The notes beneath the pieces were generated by a model. The model was not told where the DNA came from, did no database searches, and saw only the letters and a list, made by a program, of their open reading frames with translations. Below are positions 46,509 to 61,896 of a stretch of DNA of 64,000 nt, piece after piece. Made by a program: the position numbers and the translations under genes. Source of the stretch: Hydrogenophaga sp. (lineage in GTDB: Bacteria; Pseudomonadota; Gammaproteobacteria; Burkholderiales; Burkholderiaceae_C); assembly GCF_026125785.1 (NCBI RefSeq), contig NZ_JAHCKL010000018.1, forward strand, positions 1 through 64,000. Reading direction: 5' to 3'. Numbering within the stretch: position 1 is the stretch's first letter; each line of letters begins with the position of its first letter.

Positions 46509-46754
46509 ATGAGCGCGCTGCCCCCGCCCGAAGTGACCCTGCGCGCCGCGCGCCGCCGTACCGGCCTGGCGCCGGGCGTGCCCTCGCCCTGCATCTCGGT
46601 CTGCCAGATGGACGCCGCCAGCGGCTGGTGCAAGGGGTGCTTTCGCACACTGGAAGAGATCGCCGGCTGGAGCCGCGCCAGCGACGCGGACAAGCTGCTG
46701 GTCTGGCAGCAGATCGAAGCCCGGCAGCAAGACGACCGGAGCACCGCCCCATGA
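46509..46754 (+). CDS. DUF1289 cysteine-rich protein
   Basis: An 81-residue protein with the DUF1289 motif SPCISVCQMDAASGWCKGCFRTLEEIAGWS; its four cysteines probably bind zinc or an iron-sulfur cluster. Function is unknown. It starts 4 bases after the ybaK-like stop and overlaps the next gene in ATGA, so it is part of the same operon. Confidence 0.9.
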   Translation: MSALPPPEVTLRAARRRTGLAPGVPSPCISVCQMDAASGWCKGCFRTLEEIAGWSRASDADKLLVWQQIEARQQDDRSTAP

Positions 46755-47452
46755 ACCCGATCCTAGGCAGCGCTCCGTTGCGCGACATCACCTTCCACTA
46801 CGACCCGGTATCGCCCTACGCCTACCTCGCGTTCGAGCGCCTGCCCGAGGTTCTCTTGGGCCACAGCGTGCAGGTGCACTACAAGCCGGTGCTGTTCGCG
46901 GCCCTGCTCAAGTCCCATGGTCAGCTCGGTCCGGCGGAGATCCCGTCAAAGCGCGACTGGACCTACCGCCAGGTGGCCTGGCTGGGACACCACCACGGTG
47001 TGCCGCTGGAGATGCCGGCGGCGCACCCCTTCAACCCGCTGGCGCTGCTGCGCCTGGGCCTGGCCTGCGCGACGGACGATGCGCCCGGCGAGACCAGCCG
47101 CTACGTGACCGAACAGTTGTTCCACCACGTCTGGCGTGGCGGGCAGGACGCCGCTGACCCCGCGCGGCTGGCCACGCTGCAGGTGGTGCTGCAGGACCAC
47201 ATGGCGCAGCGCGGAAAGGCCTGGCAGGCAGCCGATGGCGAGACGGTGAAGCAGCGTCTTCGCGCCAACACCGACGAAGCCCTGGCGCTGGGCCTGTTTG
47301 GTGTGCCCGCCCTCGTGGTGGACGGCCGCATTTTCTGGGGGCAGGATGCCCTGCCCATGCTGCGCGCCTATCTCGATGGCGATGCCTGGTTCCAGAGCGG
47401 TGCATGGGAAGCGGTGCCGCACACGCGCATCGGCGTCACCCGGGGCCGTTAA
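46751..47452 (+). CDS. 2-hydroxychromene-2-carboxylate isomerase (DsbA-like)
   Basis: A 233-residue thioredoxin-superfamily protein of the DsbA/kappa-GST type. Ser21 in YDPVSPYAYLAF is at the position of the catalytic serine of the naphthalene-pathway isomerase, and the GVFGVPALVVDG segment is the cis-Pro loop. It lacks a CXXC motif. In this family many members act on unknown glutathione conjugates. It starts in an ATGA overlap with the DUF1289 gene. Confidence 0.87.
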   Translation: MNPILGSAPLRDITFHYDPVSPYAYLAFERLPEVLLGHSVQVHYKPVLFAALLKSHGQLGPAEIPSKRDWTYRQVAWLGHHHGVPLEMPAAHPFNPLALLRLGLACATDDAPGETSRYVTEQLFHHVWRGGQDAADPARLATLQVVLQDHMAQRGKAWQAADGETVKQRLRANTDEALALGLFGVPALVVDGRIFWGQDALPMLRAYLDGDAWFQSGAWEAVPHTRIGVTRGR

Positions 47453-47520
47453 GATGGACCTGCGCCTTACCGGGCGCATGTTTTCTTCCGTTGACGACAA
47501 CCAGACCAAGGAGATCTGCC

Positions 47521-47958
47521 ATGTTCAAGAAGATCCTTCTGCCCACCGACGGCTCCACCCTCGCCGTGCAGGCCACGCGGACCGCGGTGCAACTGGCCAA
47601 GAGCCAGAACGCACAGATCGTGGGGGTGTACGTGATCGACCCGTTTCCCTACATCGGCATCGGCGACGCTTCTGCCGTCGGCCTGCAGGCCTACCTGACC
47701 GAAGCCAAGAGCGCCGCCGGCCAGGCCCTGGACGCCGTGCGCCTGGCCTGCGCCGCCGATGGCGTGCCCTTCGCGGGCGACACCATCGAGCGCAACGTGG
47801 TGTACGAAGGCATCATCGAAACCGCCGAAGCCGAAGGCTGCGACCTCATCGTCATGGGCTCGCACGGCCGCCAGGGCGTCAAGGCCCTCATTCTGGGCAG
47901 CGTGGCGCAGAAGGTGTTGACGCACGCGAAGGTGCCGGTGCTGATCGTGAAGAGTTGA
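47521..47958 (+). CDS. Universal stress protein
   Basis: A 145-residue single-domain Usp protein. The N-terminal KKILLPTDGSTLA and the ATP-binding motif GSHGRQGVKALILGS with its glycine/serine pattern are intact, so it should bind ATP. It follows the isomerase gene by 68 bases. A 71-bp inverted repeat begins right after its stop codon. Confidence 0.93.
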   Translation: MFKKILLPTDGSTLAVQATRTAVQLAKSQNAQIVGVYVIDPFPYIGIGDASAVGLQAYLTEAKSAAGQALDAVRLACAADGVPFAGDTIERNVVYEGIIETAEAEGCDLIVMGSHGRQGVKALILGSVAQKVLTHAKVPVLIVKS

Positions 47959-48163
47959 CCCCCCCGCGTCGCCTGCGGCGCCACCCCCCCAAGGGGGGGC
48001 AACGCCTGCGGCCCGGCAAAGCCGGTTCCTCGGTGTCTCTTGGTTCGGTCATTGCTCTCCGGAGAGGAGGGGCTTCAACTCAGAAACGCCGCGGAACCGG
48101 CTTTGCCGGGCCGCAGGCGTTGCCCCCCCTTGGGGGGGTGGCGCCGCAGGCGACGCGGGGGGG
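47959..48163. repeat. Perfect inverted repeat with 71-bp arms
   Basis: Arms 47959-48029 and 48093-48163 are exact reverse complements separated by 63 bases. Each has internal palindromes, including CCACCCCCCCAAGGGGGGG and GGCCCGGCAAAGCCGG. It begins one base after the usp stop codon and ends 6 bases before the livK-like stop codon, filling the gap between these convergent genes. It may be a MITE/REP pair or a two-way terminator; no transposase is present. Confidence 0.92.
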
Positions 48164-48169
48164 GCTTCT

Positions 48170-49309
48170 CTACCTGCGGAATTTTCCGGATGCGTCGATG
48201 ATGGAGAGGTCCGCGAAGTCCAGGCCGGTGCGGTTGTTCGGGCCGTAGCTGACGGTCAGGCCGCCGAGGTCGTAGTTGCGCAGGTTCTCCAGAGCGTCGC
48301 GCAGTGTCACCGGTGTGGGGTTGGGGCCGGCGCGGCGCAGGCCTTCGGTCAGCACCTTGGCGGCGGCGTAGCCTTCCATCATGGCGGGTGAGACGCCGTC
48401 CAGTCCCTTGGCCTTGGCGAAGTCCTGGGCTTCCTTGATCAAGGGGTAGGCCACCGAGCGTTCGTTGGGAAAGACCTGCGTCACGATCACGCCGCGCGCG
48501 TGTTCGCCCAGCAGCTTGATGAAGCCTTCGGAGGCGTTGTTGGACAGCGTGACCACCTGCGCGCGCGAGCCCGCCGCGCGCAGCGCTTTCACGGCGTTGG
48601 CGGTGTTGCCGGCCGAACCGAACACGATCACGGCCTGGGCGTTGCTGGCCTGGGTGCGCTGGGCGAGCTCGGCGAACTCGGGTTTGTCGCGCGGAAACTT
48701 CTCGTGCAGCACCGGTTTCTGCCGGACCTTGTCGAAGCCCTTGAGCGCGCCGGCGGCGGAGTCGGCGCCAAAGGAGTCGTCGGTCTGTAGCATGGCCACG
48801 CGCGTGATGCCGATGCTGGCCAGATGCTCGATGGCCTTGGCCGCCTCGCGCTGGTAGGTGGCGCGCACGTTGAAGACCCAGGGGTTGACCGGCTCATGCA
48901 GCACCATGGCGCCTGTGCTCGGTCCTACCAGCGGTACCTTGAACTCGGCCAGCAGCGGCAGCAGCGCCTCGCTGTGCGGGGTGCCCCGGTTCAGGAACAG
49001 GGCCAGCACTTTTTGCTGGGTGACGAGCTGCCGTGCCACCTCCACCGTGACCTTGGGGTCGAACTTGTCGTCGACCGCCACCAGCTCGATCTTCTGGCCG
49101 TTGACGCCACCACGGCCATTGATGGTGTCGAAGTACAGCTTGGCGCCAGCGTGGTTCTCCTTCACACCCGCGGCGACCGACCCCGAGAAGCCGGACGGCA
49201 TGCCGATGCGCAGTTGCGCATGGGCCGTCGCGCAGGCGAAGGCGAGGACGCAGGACCATCCCAGGACGGTCAGGGTGCGGGTGAGACGCAGGTGGGCCAG
49301 TTTCGTCAT
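48170..49309 (-). CDS. LivK-type ABC transporter substrate-binding protein
   Basis: A 379-residue periplasmic binding protein of the type 1 (LivJ/LivK) fold, with a signal peptide to be cleaved near AHA at residue 31. The Venus-flytrap segments GMPSGFSGSVAAG, LNRGTPHSEALLPLL and the PATVTLRDALENL-like C-terminus are family-like. It probably binds amino acids or aromatic acids. No permease or ATPase gene is adjacent, so it is an orphan or works with a transporter elsewhere. Confidence 0.9.
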   Translation of the reverse strand: MTKLAHLRLTRTLTVLGWSCVLAFACATAHAQLRIGMPSGFSGSVAAGVKENHAGAKLYFDTINGRGGVNGQKIELVAVDDKFDPKVTVEVARQLVTQQKVLALFLNRGTPHSEALLPLLAEFKVPLVGPSTGAMVLHEPVNPWVFNVRATYQREAAKAIEHLASIGITRVAMLQTDDSFGADSAAGALKGFDKVRQKPVLHEKFPRDKPEFAELAQRTQASNAQAVIVFGSAGNTANAVKALRAAGSRAQVVTLSNNASEGFIKLLGEHARGVIVTQVFPNERSVAYPLIKEAQDFAKAKGLDGVSPAMMEGYAAAKVLTEGLRRAGPNPTPVTLRDALENLRNYDLGGLTVSYGPNNRTGLDFADLSIIDASGKFRR

Positions 49310-49438
49310 GGGTCAGGTGTCTCCAGGGGGGCAAGTGCCCGGGCCGCAGCCAGGGCGGGCATTGTGGGTATGGGCAGCGCGGCGGCAAGGCCAGGGAGGG
49401 CTCCTTAGAATCTTCGGGTCCTGTTCTGGAGCCCCTGC

Positions 49439-55779
<6,341 letters not shown>

Positions 55780-55780
<1 letters not shown>

Positions 55781-56100
55781 TGCGCACGGACCAGGTCATC
55801 CACATCCACCCCGATGCGCCGGCCAAACCGGCCTTGGGCGCACCCTGCAATGGCTGCGGCGTGTGCTGCCTGGCCGAACCCTGCCCGCTGGGGCAGGTCA
55901 TCTCGCGCCGCCGCCTGGGTGCGTGCGATGCGCTGCGCTGGGACGCCGGGCAGAGCCTCTACCGCTGTGGCGTGCTCAGCGACACGCGGGCGCTGCTGGG
56001 GCCGCGCTGGCGCTGGGCCGCGCCTTTGCTGCGCCGTCTGGCGCGGCGTTGGATCGCGGCCGGCAAGGGTTGCGACGCCACGCTGGACGTGCCCGGCTGA
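55780..56100 (+). CDS. YkgJ-type cysteine cluster protein
   Basis: A 106-residue protein with the YkgJ/CxxCxxCC cluster CNGCGVCCLAEPCP and later cysteines at RCGVL and GCDATL, probably binding zinc or an iron-sulfur cluster. Function is unknown. Its ATG shares a base with the uvrA stop codon (TGATG), so the two are translated together. Confidence 0.85.
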
Positions 56101-56112
56101 GCGCTTCGGCCG

Positions 56113-56493
56113 TCAGCGGGCGAGCAGCCAGATCACGCCCAGCCCCAGGAGCATCACGGCCCAGATCAGCATGCGCGTGCGCACGCGCAGCAGTTCCACG
56201 GCGCTCACCAGGCGCGCGTTCTGTTCCGCCAGTTCGGCCAGCGTCTGGGTCAGTTGCTGCTGAGTCTGCGCCTGCTGGTCGATGAGCTGGCGTGCTTCCA
56301 CCAGGCGGTTCTTCAGTTCGCCCAGGCTGGGCGGCGCATCGCCCAGGTCCAGCGGGGTGGGCGCCGGGGTGGCGATGGGCGGTGCCTTCTGGCGGTCCAG
56401 CAGCTTGCGGGCTGCGCCGAGCACCTTGGGCGCGTGTTCGATCACGTCGCCCCAGGGAATCACTTTCAAGGCGGCCAGCCAGGGGATGGGCAT
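56113..56493 (-). CDS. Hypothetical protein with coiled coil and C-terminal membrane helix
   Basis: A 126-residue protein I do not recognise as a named family. Residues 55-100 have a heptad-like, Gln/Ala/Leu-rich pattern consistent with a coiled coil, and residues 108-125 form one hydrophobic helix (MLIWAVMLLGLGVIWLLA) at the C-terminus. This predicts a tail-anchored protein with a cytoplasmic coiled coil. It is convergent with the uvrA-YkgJ pair and lies 31 bases from the MFS gene. Confidence 0.7.
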   Translation of the reverse strand: MPIPWLAALKVIPWGDVIEHAPKVLGAARKLLDRQKAPPIATPAPTPLDLGDAPPSLGELKNRLVEARQLIDQQAQTQQQLTQTLAELAEQNARLVSAVELLRVRTRMLIWAVMLLGLGVIWLLAR

Positions 56494-56524
56494 GGGAGTG
56501 TCCTTTCGTGTGGGTGGGAGCCGC

Positions 56525-57733
56525 TTACGCCCGTCGGGTTCCCGCAGATGGGGGCAGCCGCCTCGGTCTCAACAGCCAGCAGCCGAGCCCGGCGATGCCG
56601 ACCAGCAGCGCCGGGAAACCCACCGCCGGAGCCCACTGCAGTGCCGCTGCGCCCCATGCGGGGGCCAGCACGCCGCCCAGCGTGTAGGACAGCACCAGCA
56701 CCGCGGTGCTGTTGACCAGGGTGATGCCGGTCTCGCGCGAGCCGATGTCGATCATCGCCAGCGTGTACAGGCAGCCGCCGGCGCCGCCCCAGAGGAAGGC
56801 CACGGGGGCGGCCAGCCAGGGCGTGCCTGCCGCGAAGGGAATGGCCAGCGTGGCCAGCAGCGTGATGACCGCGCACGCCCGCAGCAGCCGCAGGCGCGCG
56901 CCGCGCGCATCGCCCCAGCGCTGGCGTGGGTGATGGGCCATGCGGTCGGCCAGCATGCCGGCTGGCAGCATCATCAGTGCGCTGCCCAGGCCGCTGGCCG
57001 ACACCAGCAGGGCGGCGGCGGTGGCGCCCAGGCCCAGTGCCAGGCCGTAGAGCGGCAGGATGGCGGTCAGCCCGCTTTCGAAGAAGCCGCCGACGAAGCC
57101 CACCGTCATGATCAGCGGATGCGCGCGCAGCGCATGCCACACGCCTCGAAGCCCGACGCGCGCACTGTGCGCATCGGCCGCATCGGGCAGGCGCGGTATC
57201 AGCAGGCTCCAGAGCAGGCCGGCGGCCATGAAGGCCAGCGCGGCCCACAGCGCGGCCGCGCTCTGTGCGCCGACCCAGGCCAGCAACAGTGGGCCGAGCA
57301 CGAAGGTGGTGCCGACCATGGTTTCGAAGATGCCCACGTAGCGGCCGCGCTGGCCAGGCGGCGAAAACTCCGCCACCACCGCCTCGGCCAGCACCCAGCG
57401 CAGGCCCGAGGCCATGCCGCCGGCCAGGTTGAAGACAAACCACAGCGGCAGCCAGGCCGTGAGTGTGAAGCCGGTGGTGGTGAGCACCGGGATCAGCGCG
57501 GCCAGCCACAGCGTCGGCCGCCGCCCGATGCGCTGGGTGATGGCCGAGGCGAAGGGCGTCATCAGGAAGACGCCCAGCCAGGCGCTGGCGGCGAACACCC
57601 CGGCCAGCGCGGTGGACACACCGTCGGCCTTGAGCCGCAGGATCAGCAGGGGCGTGAGCATGAAGTAGCCCACCAGTTCCAGGAACGTGGAGCCGAAGAT
57701 GGCGAACAGACCCAGCCGTGCCGGATGGTTCAT
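56525..57733 (-). CDS. MFS transporter
   Basis: A 402-residue permease with about 12 membrane helices. The MFS loop motif GRRPTLWLAAL-type (ITQRIGRRPTL) between helices 2 and 3 and the GRYVGIFET segment fit the drug-efflux/MFS_1 group. The start is an ATG that overlaps the stop of the HAD gene upstream on the same strand (ATGA), so both are translated together. The substrate is unknown. Confidence 0.87.
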   Translation of the reverse strand: MNHPARLGLFAIFGSTFLELVGYFMLTPLLILRLKADGVSTALAGVFAASAWLGVFLMTPFASAITQRIGRRPTLWLAALIPVLTTTGFTLTAWLPLWFVFNLAGGMASGLRWVLAEAVVAEFSPPGQRGRYVGIFETMVGTTFVLGPLLLAWVGAQSAAALWAALAFMAAGLLWSLLIPRLPDAADAHSARVGLRGVWHALRAHPLIMTVGFVGGFFESGLTAILPLYGLALGLGATAAALLVSASGLGSALMMLPAGMLADRMAHHPRQRWGDARGARLRLLRACAVITLLATLAIPFAAGTPWLAAPVAFLWGGAGGCLYTLAMIDIGSRETGITLVNSTAVLVLSYTLGGVLAPAWGAAALQWAPAVGFPALLVGIAGLGCWLLRPRRLPPSAGTRRA

Positions 57734-58539
57734 GCGCGGGTCTCCAGGCGCGCGTCCAACACCGCGCTCACCACTTCGGCAAAGCCCGCGCCCCGCTCGC
57801 CGCGCGTCACATACCGGGGCTTGTGGGGCAGGGCGTCCTGGAAACGCGCGATATTGGCCACGCCCACGCTGTGGGGGAAGTGGGCGAACATGCGCGCGTC
57901 GTTGGTCGAGTCGCCGACGTAGACCCAATGCGGCAACTCGGCATCGAGGTCGCGGCCCAGGCGCTCGCGCACGATCCAGCGCGCGCCGACCAGCTTGTCG
58001 TGGTCGCCGATCCAGCCGTTGATGTGGATGGAGCTCACCGTGGCATGCAGTCCGGCGGCGCGCATGAGCGCCACCACGCGGGCAACGGTGGGCGCGTCCA
58101 GGTGGTGGAATTCGCTGTGGTCTATCGCGATGTCGGTCTCCCGTCCGGGACTGTCCTCGGCCAGGCGGGCCTCGGGGATGTCCGCGCGCACCTGGGCCGC
58201 CACCGCCTGCAGCCGGGCGAAGTTGGCCGCGCGGGTGGCGGCGTCCTGCAGGTAGGCGCGCGCCAGTCCCCCGCCCGCATCGCGCCAGAGCGCCACCGCG
58301 CCGTTCTCGGCCACGATGGCGTCCACCGGCCAAGCCAGCGCAAAAGGCGCGCTCCAGCCTGCGGGTCTGCCGGTGATGGCCATCACCGGCAGACCCGCGG
58401 CGCGCAGCCTTTGCAGCGCAGCCAGTGCGGGCGGCGTGATGGCGCCTTCGGTGGTCAGGGTGTCGTCGATGTCGGTCAGCACGCCGTGGATGCGGGCGCG
58501 GGCGTCGACGGGCCAGAGGTCTAGGGGCAGCATGTCCAT
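57730..58539 (-). CDS. HAD family hydrolase (sugar-phosphatase-like)
   Basis: A 269-residue HAD IIB-type phosphatase with the nucleophile motif DIDDTLTT (Asp23/Asp25), the TGRPAGW segment (motif II) and the acidic motif [10 protein letters not shown]. It resembles mannosyl-3-phosphoglycerate or sucrose-phosphate phosphatases; the substrate is not identified. Positions 58361-58398, inside the gene, form a perfect 38-bp palindrome. It is the first gene of a two-gene operon with the MFS transporter. Confidence 0.85.
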   Translation of the reverse strand: MDMLPLDLWPVDARARIHGVLTDIDDTLTTEGAITPPALAALQRLRAAGLPVMAITGRPAGWSAPFALAWPVDAIVAENGAVALWRDAGGGLARAYLQDAATRAANFARLQAVAAQVRADIPEARLAEDSPGRETDIAIDHSEFHHLDAPTVARVVALMRAAGLHATVSSIHINGWIGDHDKLVGARWIVRERLGRDLDAELPHWVYVGDSTNDARMFAHFPHSVGVANIARFQDALPHKPRYVTRGERGAGFAEVVSAVLDARLETRA

Positions 58540-58597
58540 GGGCGTCCGGCAGTTTCTCACAGGCGCGCCCGGGCATTCCTCGGCTAAAATCCCGCCA

Positions 58598-58676
58598 TCC
58601 GAGGAGCGTTGCAGCGCCCCACCGGCACCGGCCGGCAGCGGGCGTGAGGCTCGGACCATCCATGCAACGACGCTCA
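58598..58676 (+). ncRNA. SAH riboswitch
   Basis: The leader 5' of ahcY matches the S-adenosylhomocysteine riboswitch: TCCGAG (58598-58603) pairs with CTCGGA (58650-58655) as P1-like stem, GAGCG (58604-58608) pairs with CGCTC (58671-58675) as a long-range pseudoknot, and the CAACGACGCTCA segment is a family hallmark. An internal GCCGGCAGC hairpin lies between. SAH binding is known to activate expression of the genes downstream in this family. Confidence 0.93.
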
Positions 58677-58744
58677 TCCACACCTCGTGCGATGAGTCCA
58701 TTTCGCCCCGAGCTGTGGTTTTCAACCATCTGGAGCGAACAACC

Positions 58745-60181
58745 ATGAATGCACGTCTGAACAACCCCGCGAACACCGACTGCGTGATCGCCGACATCGG
58801 CCTGGCCGAGTGGGGCCGCAAAGAGATCAGGATCGCCGAGACCGAGATGCCCGGCCTCATGGCCATCCGCGAGGAATACGCCGCCAAGCAACCGCTCAAG
58901 GGTGCGCGCATCACCGGCTCGCTGCACATGACGATCCAGACCGCGGTGCTGATCGAGACCCTGCAGGCGCTGGGCGCACAGGTGCGCTGGGCCTCCTGCA
59001 ACATCTTCTCCACCCAGGACCACGCGGCAGCCGCCATCGCCGCCGCCGGCACCCCGGTCTTCGCCGTCAAGGGCGAAACCCTGGTGGACTACTGGGACTA
59101 CACGCACCGCATCTTCGACTTCGGCGCCAAGGGCACGGAAGGCGAGGGCCCGAACATGATCCTGGACGACGGCGGCGATGCGACGCTGCTCATGCACCTG
59201 GGCAAGAAGGCAGAGAAGGACGCTTCCGTGCTGGCCAACCCCGGCAGCGAAGAAGAGCGCATCCTGTTTGCCGCGATCAAGGCCAAGCTAGCCGAAGACT
59301 CCAGCTGGTACAGCCGCAAGAGCGCACAGATCATCGGCGTGACGGAAGAGACCACCACCGGCGTGCACCGCCTAAAGGAAATGGCCGCCCGGGGCACCCT
59401 GATGTTCCGCGCCATCAACGTCAACGACTCGGTGACCAAGAGCAAGTTCGACAACCTCTATGGCTGCCGCGAGTCGCTGGTGGATGGCATCAAGCGCGCC
59501 ACCGACGTGATGATCGCCGGCAAGGTGGCCGTGGTGGCGGGCTATGGCGACGTGGGCAAGGGGTCGGCCCAGGCGCTGCGCGCGCTCTCGGCCCAGGTCT
59601 GGGTGACCGAAATCGATCCCATCAACGCCCTGCAGGCCGCGATGGAGGGCTACCGCGTGGTGACCATGGCGTACGCCGCCGACAAGGCCGACATCTTTGT
59701 CACCACCACCGGCAACCGCGACGTCATCACCTACGCCCACATGGCGGCCATGAAGGACCAGAGCATCGTCTGCAACATTGGCCACTTCGACAACGAGATC
59801 CAGGTCGCCGAGCTCGAGGCCAAGTGCCAGTGGGAAGAGATCAAGCCGCAGGTCGACCACGTGATCTTCCCGGATGGCAAGCGCATCATCCTGCTGGCCA
59901 AGGGACGCCTGGTGAACCTGGGCTGCGGCACCGGCCATCCCAGCTTCGTGATGTCCTCGTCCTTCGCCAACCAGACCATCGCGCAGATCGAACTCTTCAC
60001 CCACGCCGACAGCTACGACCTGGGCAAGGTCTACGTGCTGCCCAAGCACCTGGACGAGAAAGTGGCGCGGCTGCACCTCAAGAAGGTGGGTGCCCAGCTG
60101 ACCGAGCTCACCGATGAGCAAGCCGCCTATATCGGTGTGCCGAAGCACGGCCCCTACAAGCCGGACACGTACCGGTATTGA
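58745..60181 (+). CDS. ahcY: Adenosylhomocysteinase
   Basis: A 478-residue NAD-dependent enzyme that hydrolyses SAH to adenosine and homocysteine. The N-terminal substrate domain ([16 protein letters not shown]), the NAD-binding [15 protein letters not shown] at about residue 263 and the C-terminal KPDTYRY tail are typical. The start MNARLNN lies 68 bases after the riboswitch. It leads the SAM-cycle block with tlyA and metF. Confidence 0.97.
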   Translation: MNARLNNPANTDCVIADIGLAEWGRKEIRIAETEMPGLMAIREEYAAKQPLKGARITGSLHMTIQTAVLIETLQALGAQVRWASCNIFSTQDHAAAAIAAAGTPVFAVKGETLVDYWDYTHRIFDFGAKGTEGEGPNMILDDGGDATLLMHLGKKAEKDASVLANPGSEEERILFAAIKAKLAEDSSWYSRKSAQIIGVTEETTTGVHRLKEMAARGTLMFRAINVNDSVTKSKFDNLYGCRESLVDGIKRATDVMIAGKVAVVAGYGDVGKGSAQALRALSAQVWVTEIDPINALQAAMEGYRVVTMAYAADKADIFVTTTGNRDVITYAHMAAMKDQSIVCNIGHFDNEIQVAELEAKCQWEEIKPQVDHVIFPDGKRIILLAKGRLVNLGCGTGHPSFVMSSSFANQTIAQIELFTHADSYDLGKVYVLPKHLDEKVARLHLKKVGAQLTELTDEQAAYIGVPKHGPYKPDTYRY

Positions 60182-60203
60182 TGCGTCGCCCGGCAACCGA
60201 TGG

Positions 60204-60262
60204 CCGTCCGGCCTGAGCCTTTCGAAGGCCCCTCAGGTACTTCGCGGGCTCCGTGCGGACGG
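60204..60262. repeat. REP-like hairpin between ahcY and tlyA
   Basis: CCGTCCG (60204-60210) pairs with CGGACGG (60256-60262) around an inner stem CCTGAG/CTCAGG (60212-60217 and 60232-60237). The inner motif GCCTGAGCCTTTCGAAGG resembles the REP-like sequence found in the uvrA array at 52091. Confidence 0.65.
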
Positions 60263-60283
60263 AACGGGTTGCGTTCGAGTGGT

Positions 60284-61048
60284 ATGCGTGCCGATCAACT
60301 TCTCGTGGAGCGGGGCCTGGCGGCCACGCGCTCGCAGGCGCAGCGGCTGATCGCCGCTGGCGTGCGATGGCGCCAGGCCGGTGGGGGCTGGAAGACGGTG
60401 GCCAAGAACGGCGACGAGCTTCCGGGCCTGGCGGAACTGGAGCTTCTGGATGCCGCCGAGACCCGCTTTGTCTCGCGTGGCGGCCTCAAGCTCGACGGTG
60501 CCCTGGCGCATGTGGGGCTGGACGTGAGCGGACTGCGCGTGCTCGATGTGGGCCAGAGCACCGGTGGCTTCACCGACTGCCTGCTGCAGCACGGCGCGGC
60601 GCAGGTGGTGGGTGTGGACGTGGGGCAGGGCCAGTTGCATGCCTCGCTGCGGAACCATCCGAGCGTGGTCTGCATCGAGAAGTGCAATGCGCGCGAGCTG
60701 AGCGCACAGGCGCTGCGGGACGCGGGCGGTGCGCCGCCCTTCGATCTGGCGGTGGGCGACCTGTCGTTCATCTCGCAGACGCTGGTGTGGCCGGCCATCG
60801 AGCCCTTGCTGGTGCCTGGTGGCCATTTGCTGATGCTGGTCAAGCCGCAGTTCGAGCTGCAGCCCGGGCACATCGGCAAAGGCGGACTGGTCAAGGACCC
60901 GGCGAGCCTGGAGCGGGTGCGCGAACGCATCGCCCAGGCCTGCGTGGCACAGGGCCTGGCGCTGCGCGACTATTTTGAAAGCCCGATCACCGGGGGTGAC
61001 GGCAACCGTGAATTCTTCGTGTTCGCCCAGGTGGGTGAACGCGTCTGA
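60284..61048 (+). CDS. tlyA: TlyA family rRNA 2'-O-methyltransferase
   Basis: A 254-residue protein with an N-terminal S4 RNA-binding domain (MRADQLLVERGLAATRSQAQRLI) and a C-terminal FtsJ-like methyltransferase domain with SAM-binding motif LDVGQSTGGFTD. TlyA methylates 16S and 23S rRNA; its historical haemolysin label is not supported here. The start MRADQLL was chosen; the preceding codons are in the REP-like hairpin. It is part of the ahcY-tlyA-metF block common in Burkholderiales. Confidence 0.92.
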   Translation: MRADQLLVERGLAATRSQAQRLIAAGVRWRQAGGGWKTVAKNGDELPGLAELELLDAAETRFVSRGGLKLDGALAHVGLDVSGLRVLDVGQSTGGFTDCLLQHGAAQVVGVDVGQGQLHASLRNHPSVVCIEKCNARELSAQALRDAGGAPPFDLAVGDLSFISQTLVWPAIEPLLVPGGHLLMLVKPQFELQPGHIGKGGLVKDPASLERVRERIAQACVAQGLALRDYFESPITGGDGNREFFVFAQVGERV

Positions 61049-61065
61049 CGCAAGGAGCAGCCTGC

Positions 61066-61896
61066 ATGGCACTGCCATTGAGTTTCGAGTTTTTTCCGCC
61101 CAAAACGCCCGAGGGCGCCGTCAAGCTGCGCGCCGTGCGGCAGCAGCTCTACATGCTGCGGCCCGAGTTCTGTTCCGTCACCTTCGGCGCTGGCGGCTCC
61201 ACGCAGGACGGTACCTTGCAGACCGTCACCGAGATCATGGGCGAGGGCTGTCCGGCCGCGCCGCACCTGAGCTGCATTGGCCAGTCGCGCGAGAGCATCC
61301 GTGAACGCCTGGCGGCCTACTCGGCGGCGGGCATCCGTCGCATCGTCGCCTTGCGCGGCGACTTGCCCAGCGGCTACGGCGTCGGTGGCGAGTTCCGCTA
61401 CGCGAGCGACCTCGTGGCCTTCATCCGTGCCGAGACCGGCGAGCGCTTTCACATCGAGGTGGCGGCCTACCCGGAGACCCATCCGCAGGCCCGATCGCCG
61501 CAAGCCGACCTGGAGGCCTTCCTGGCCAAGGTTCGTGCGGGCGCGGATTCGGGCATCACGCAGTACTTCTTCAATGCCGACGCCTACGCCCGCTACGTGG
61601 ACGACCTGCACCGCCTCGGCGTGGACGTGCCCGTGGTGCCCGGCATCATGCCCATCACCAGTTCCACTCAGCTCATGCGCTTTTCCGATGCCTGCGGCGC
61701 GGAAATCCCCCGCTGGGTCCGCTTGCGGCTGCAGGCCTTCGGTGACGACACCGAGTCCATCAAGGCCTTCGGGCTGGACGTGGTGAGCGCGCTGTGCGAA
61801 CGCCTGCGCGCCGCGGGTGCGCCGGGGCTGCACTTCTACACCATGAACCAGAGCGCGGCGACCACCGCGATCGTGCAACGCCTGGGCCTGGCATGA
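61066..61896 (+). CDS. metF: Methylenetetrahydrofolate reductase
   Basis: A 276-residue FAD-dependent reductase that makes 5-methyltetrahydrofolate for homocysteine remethylation. FEFFPPKTPEG contains the catalytic Glu; GIMPITSSTQLMRF and the CGAEIPRW segment fit the TIM-barrel folate site. It is 17 bases after tlyA and overlaps the rlpA-like gene in ATGA. The role complements ahcY upstream in the same block. Confidence 0.96.
   Translation: MALPLSFEFFPPKTPEGAVKLRAVRQQLYMLRPEFCSVTFGAGGSTQDGTLQTVTEIMGEGCPAAPHLSCIGQSRESIRERLAAYSAAGIRRIVALRGDLPSGYGVGGEFRYASDLVAFIRAETGERFHIEVAAYPETHPQARSPQADLEAFLAKVRAGADSGITQYFFNADAYARYVDDLHRLGVDVPVVPGIMPITSSTQLMRFSDACGAEIPRWVRLRLQAFGDDTESIKAFGLDVVSALCERLRAAGAPGLHFYTMNQSAATTAIVQRLGLA

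Noticed and set aside
60284-61048. Haemolysin function for TlyA.
   Set aside because: The S4 plus FtsJ domains point to rRNA methylation; no pore-forming feature is visible.
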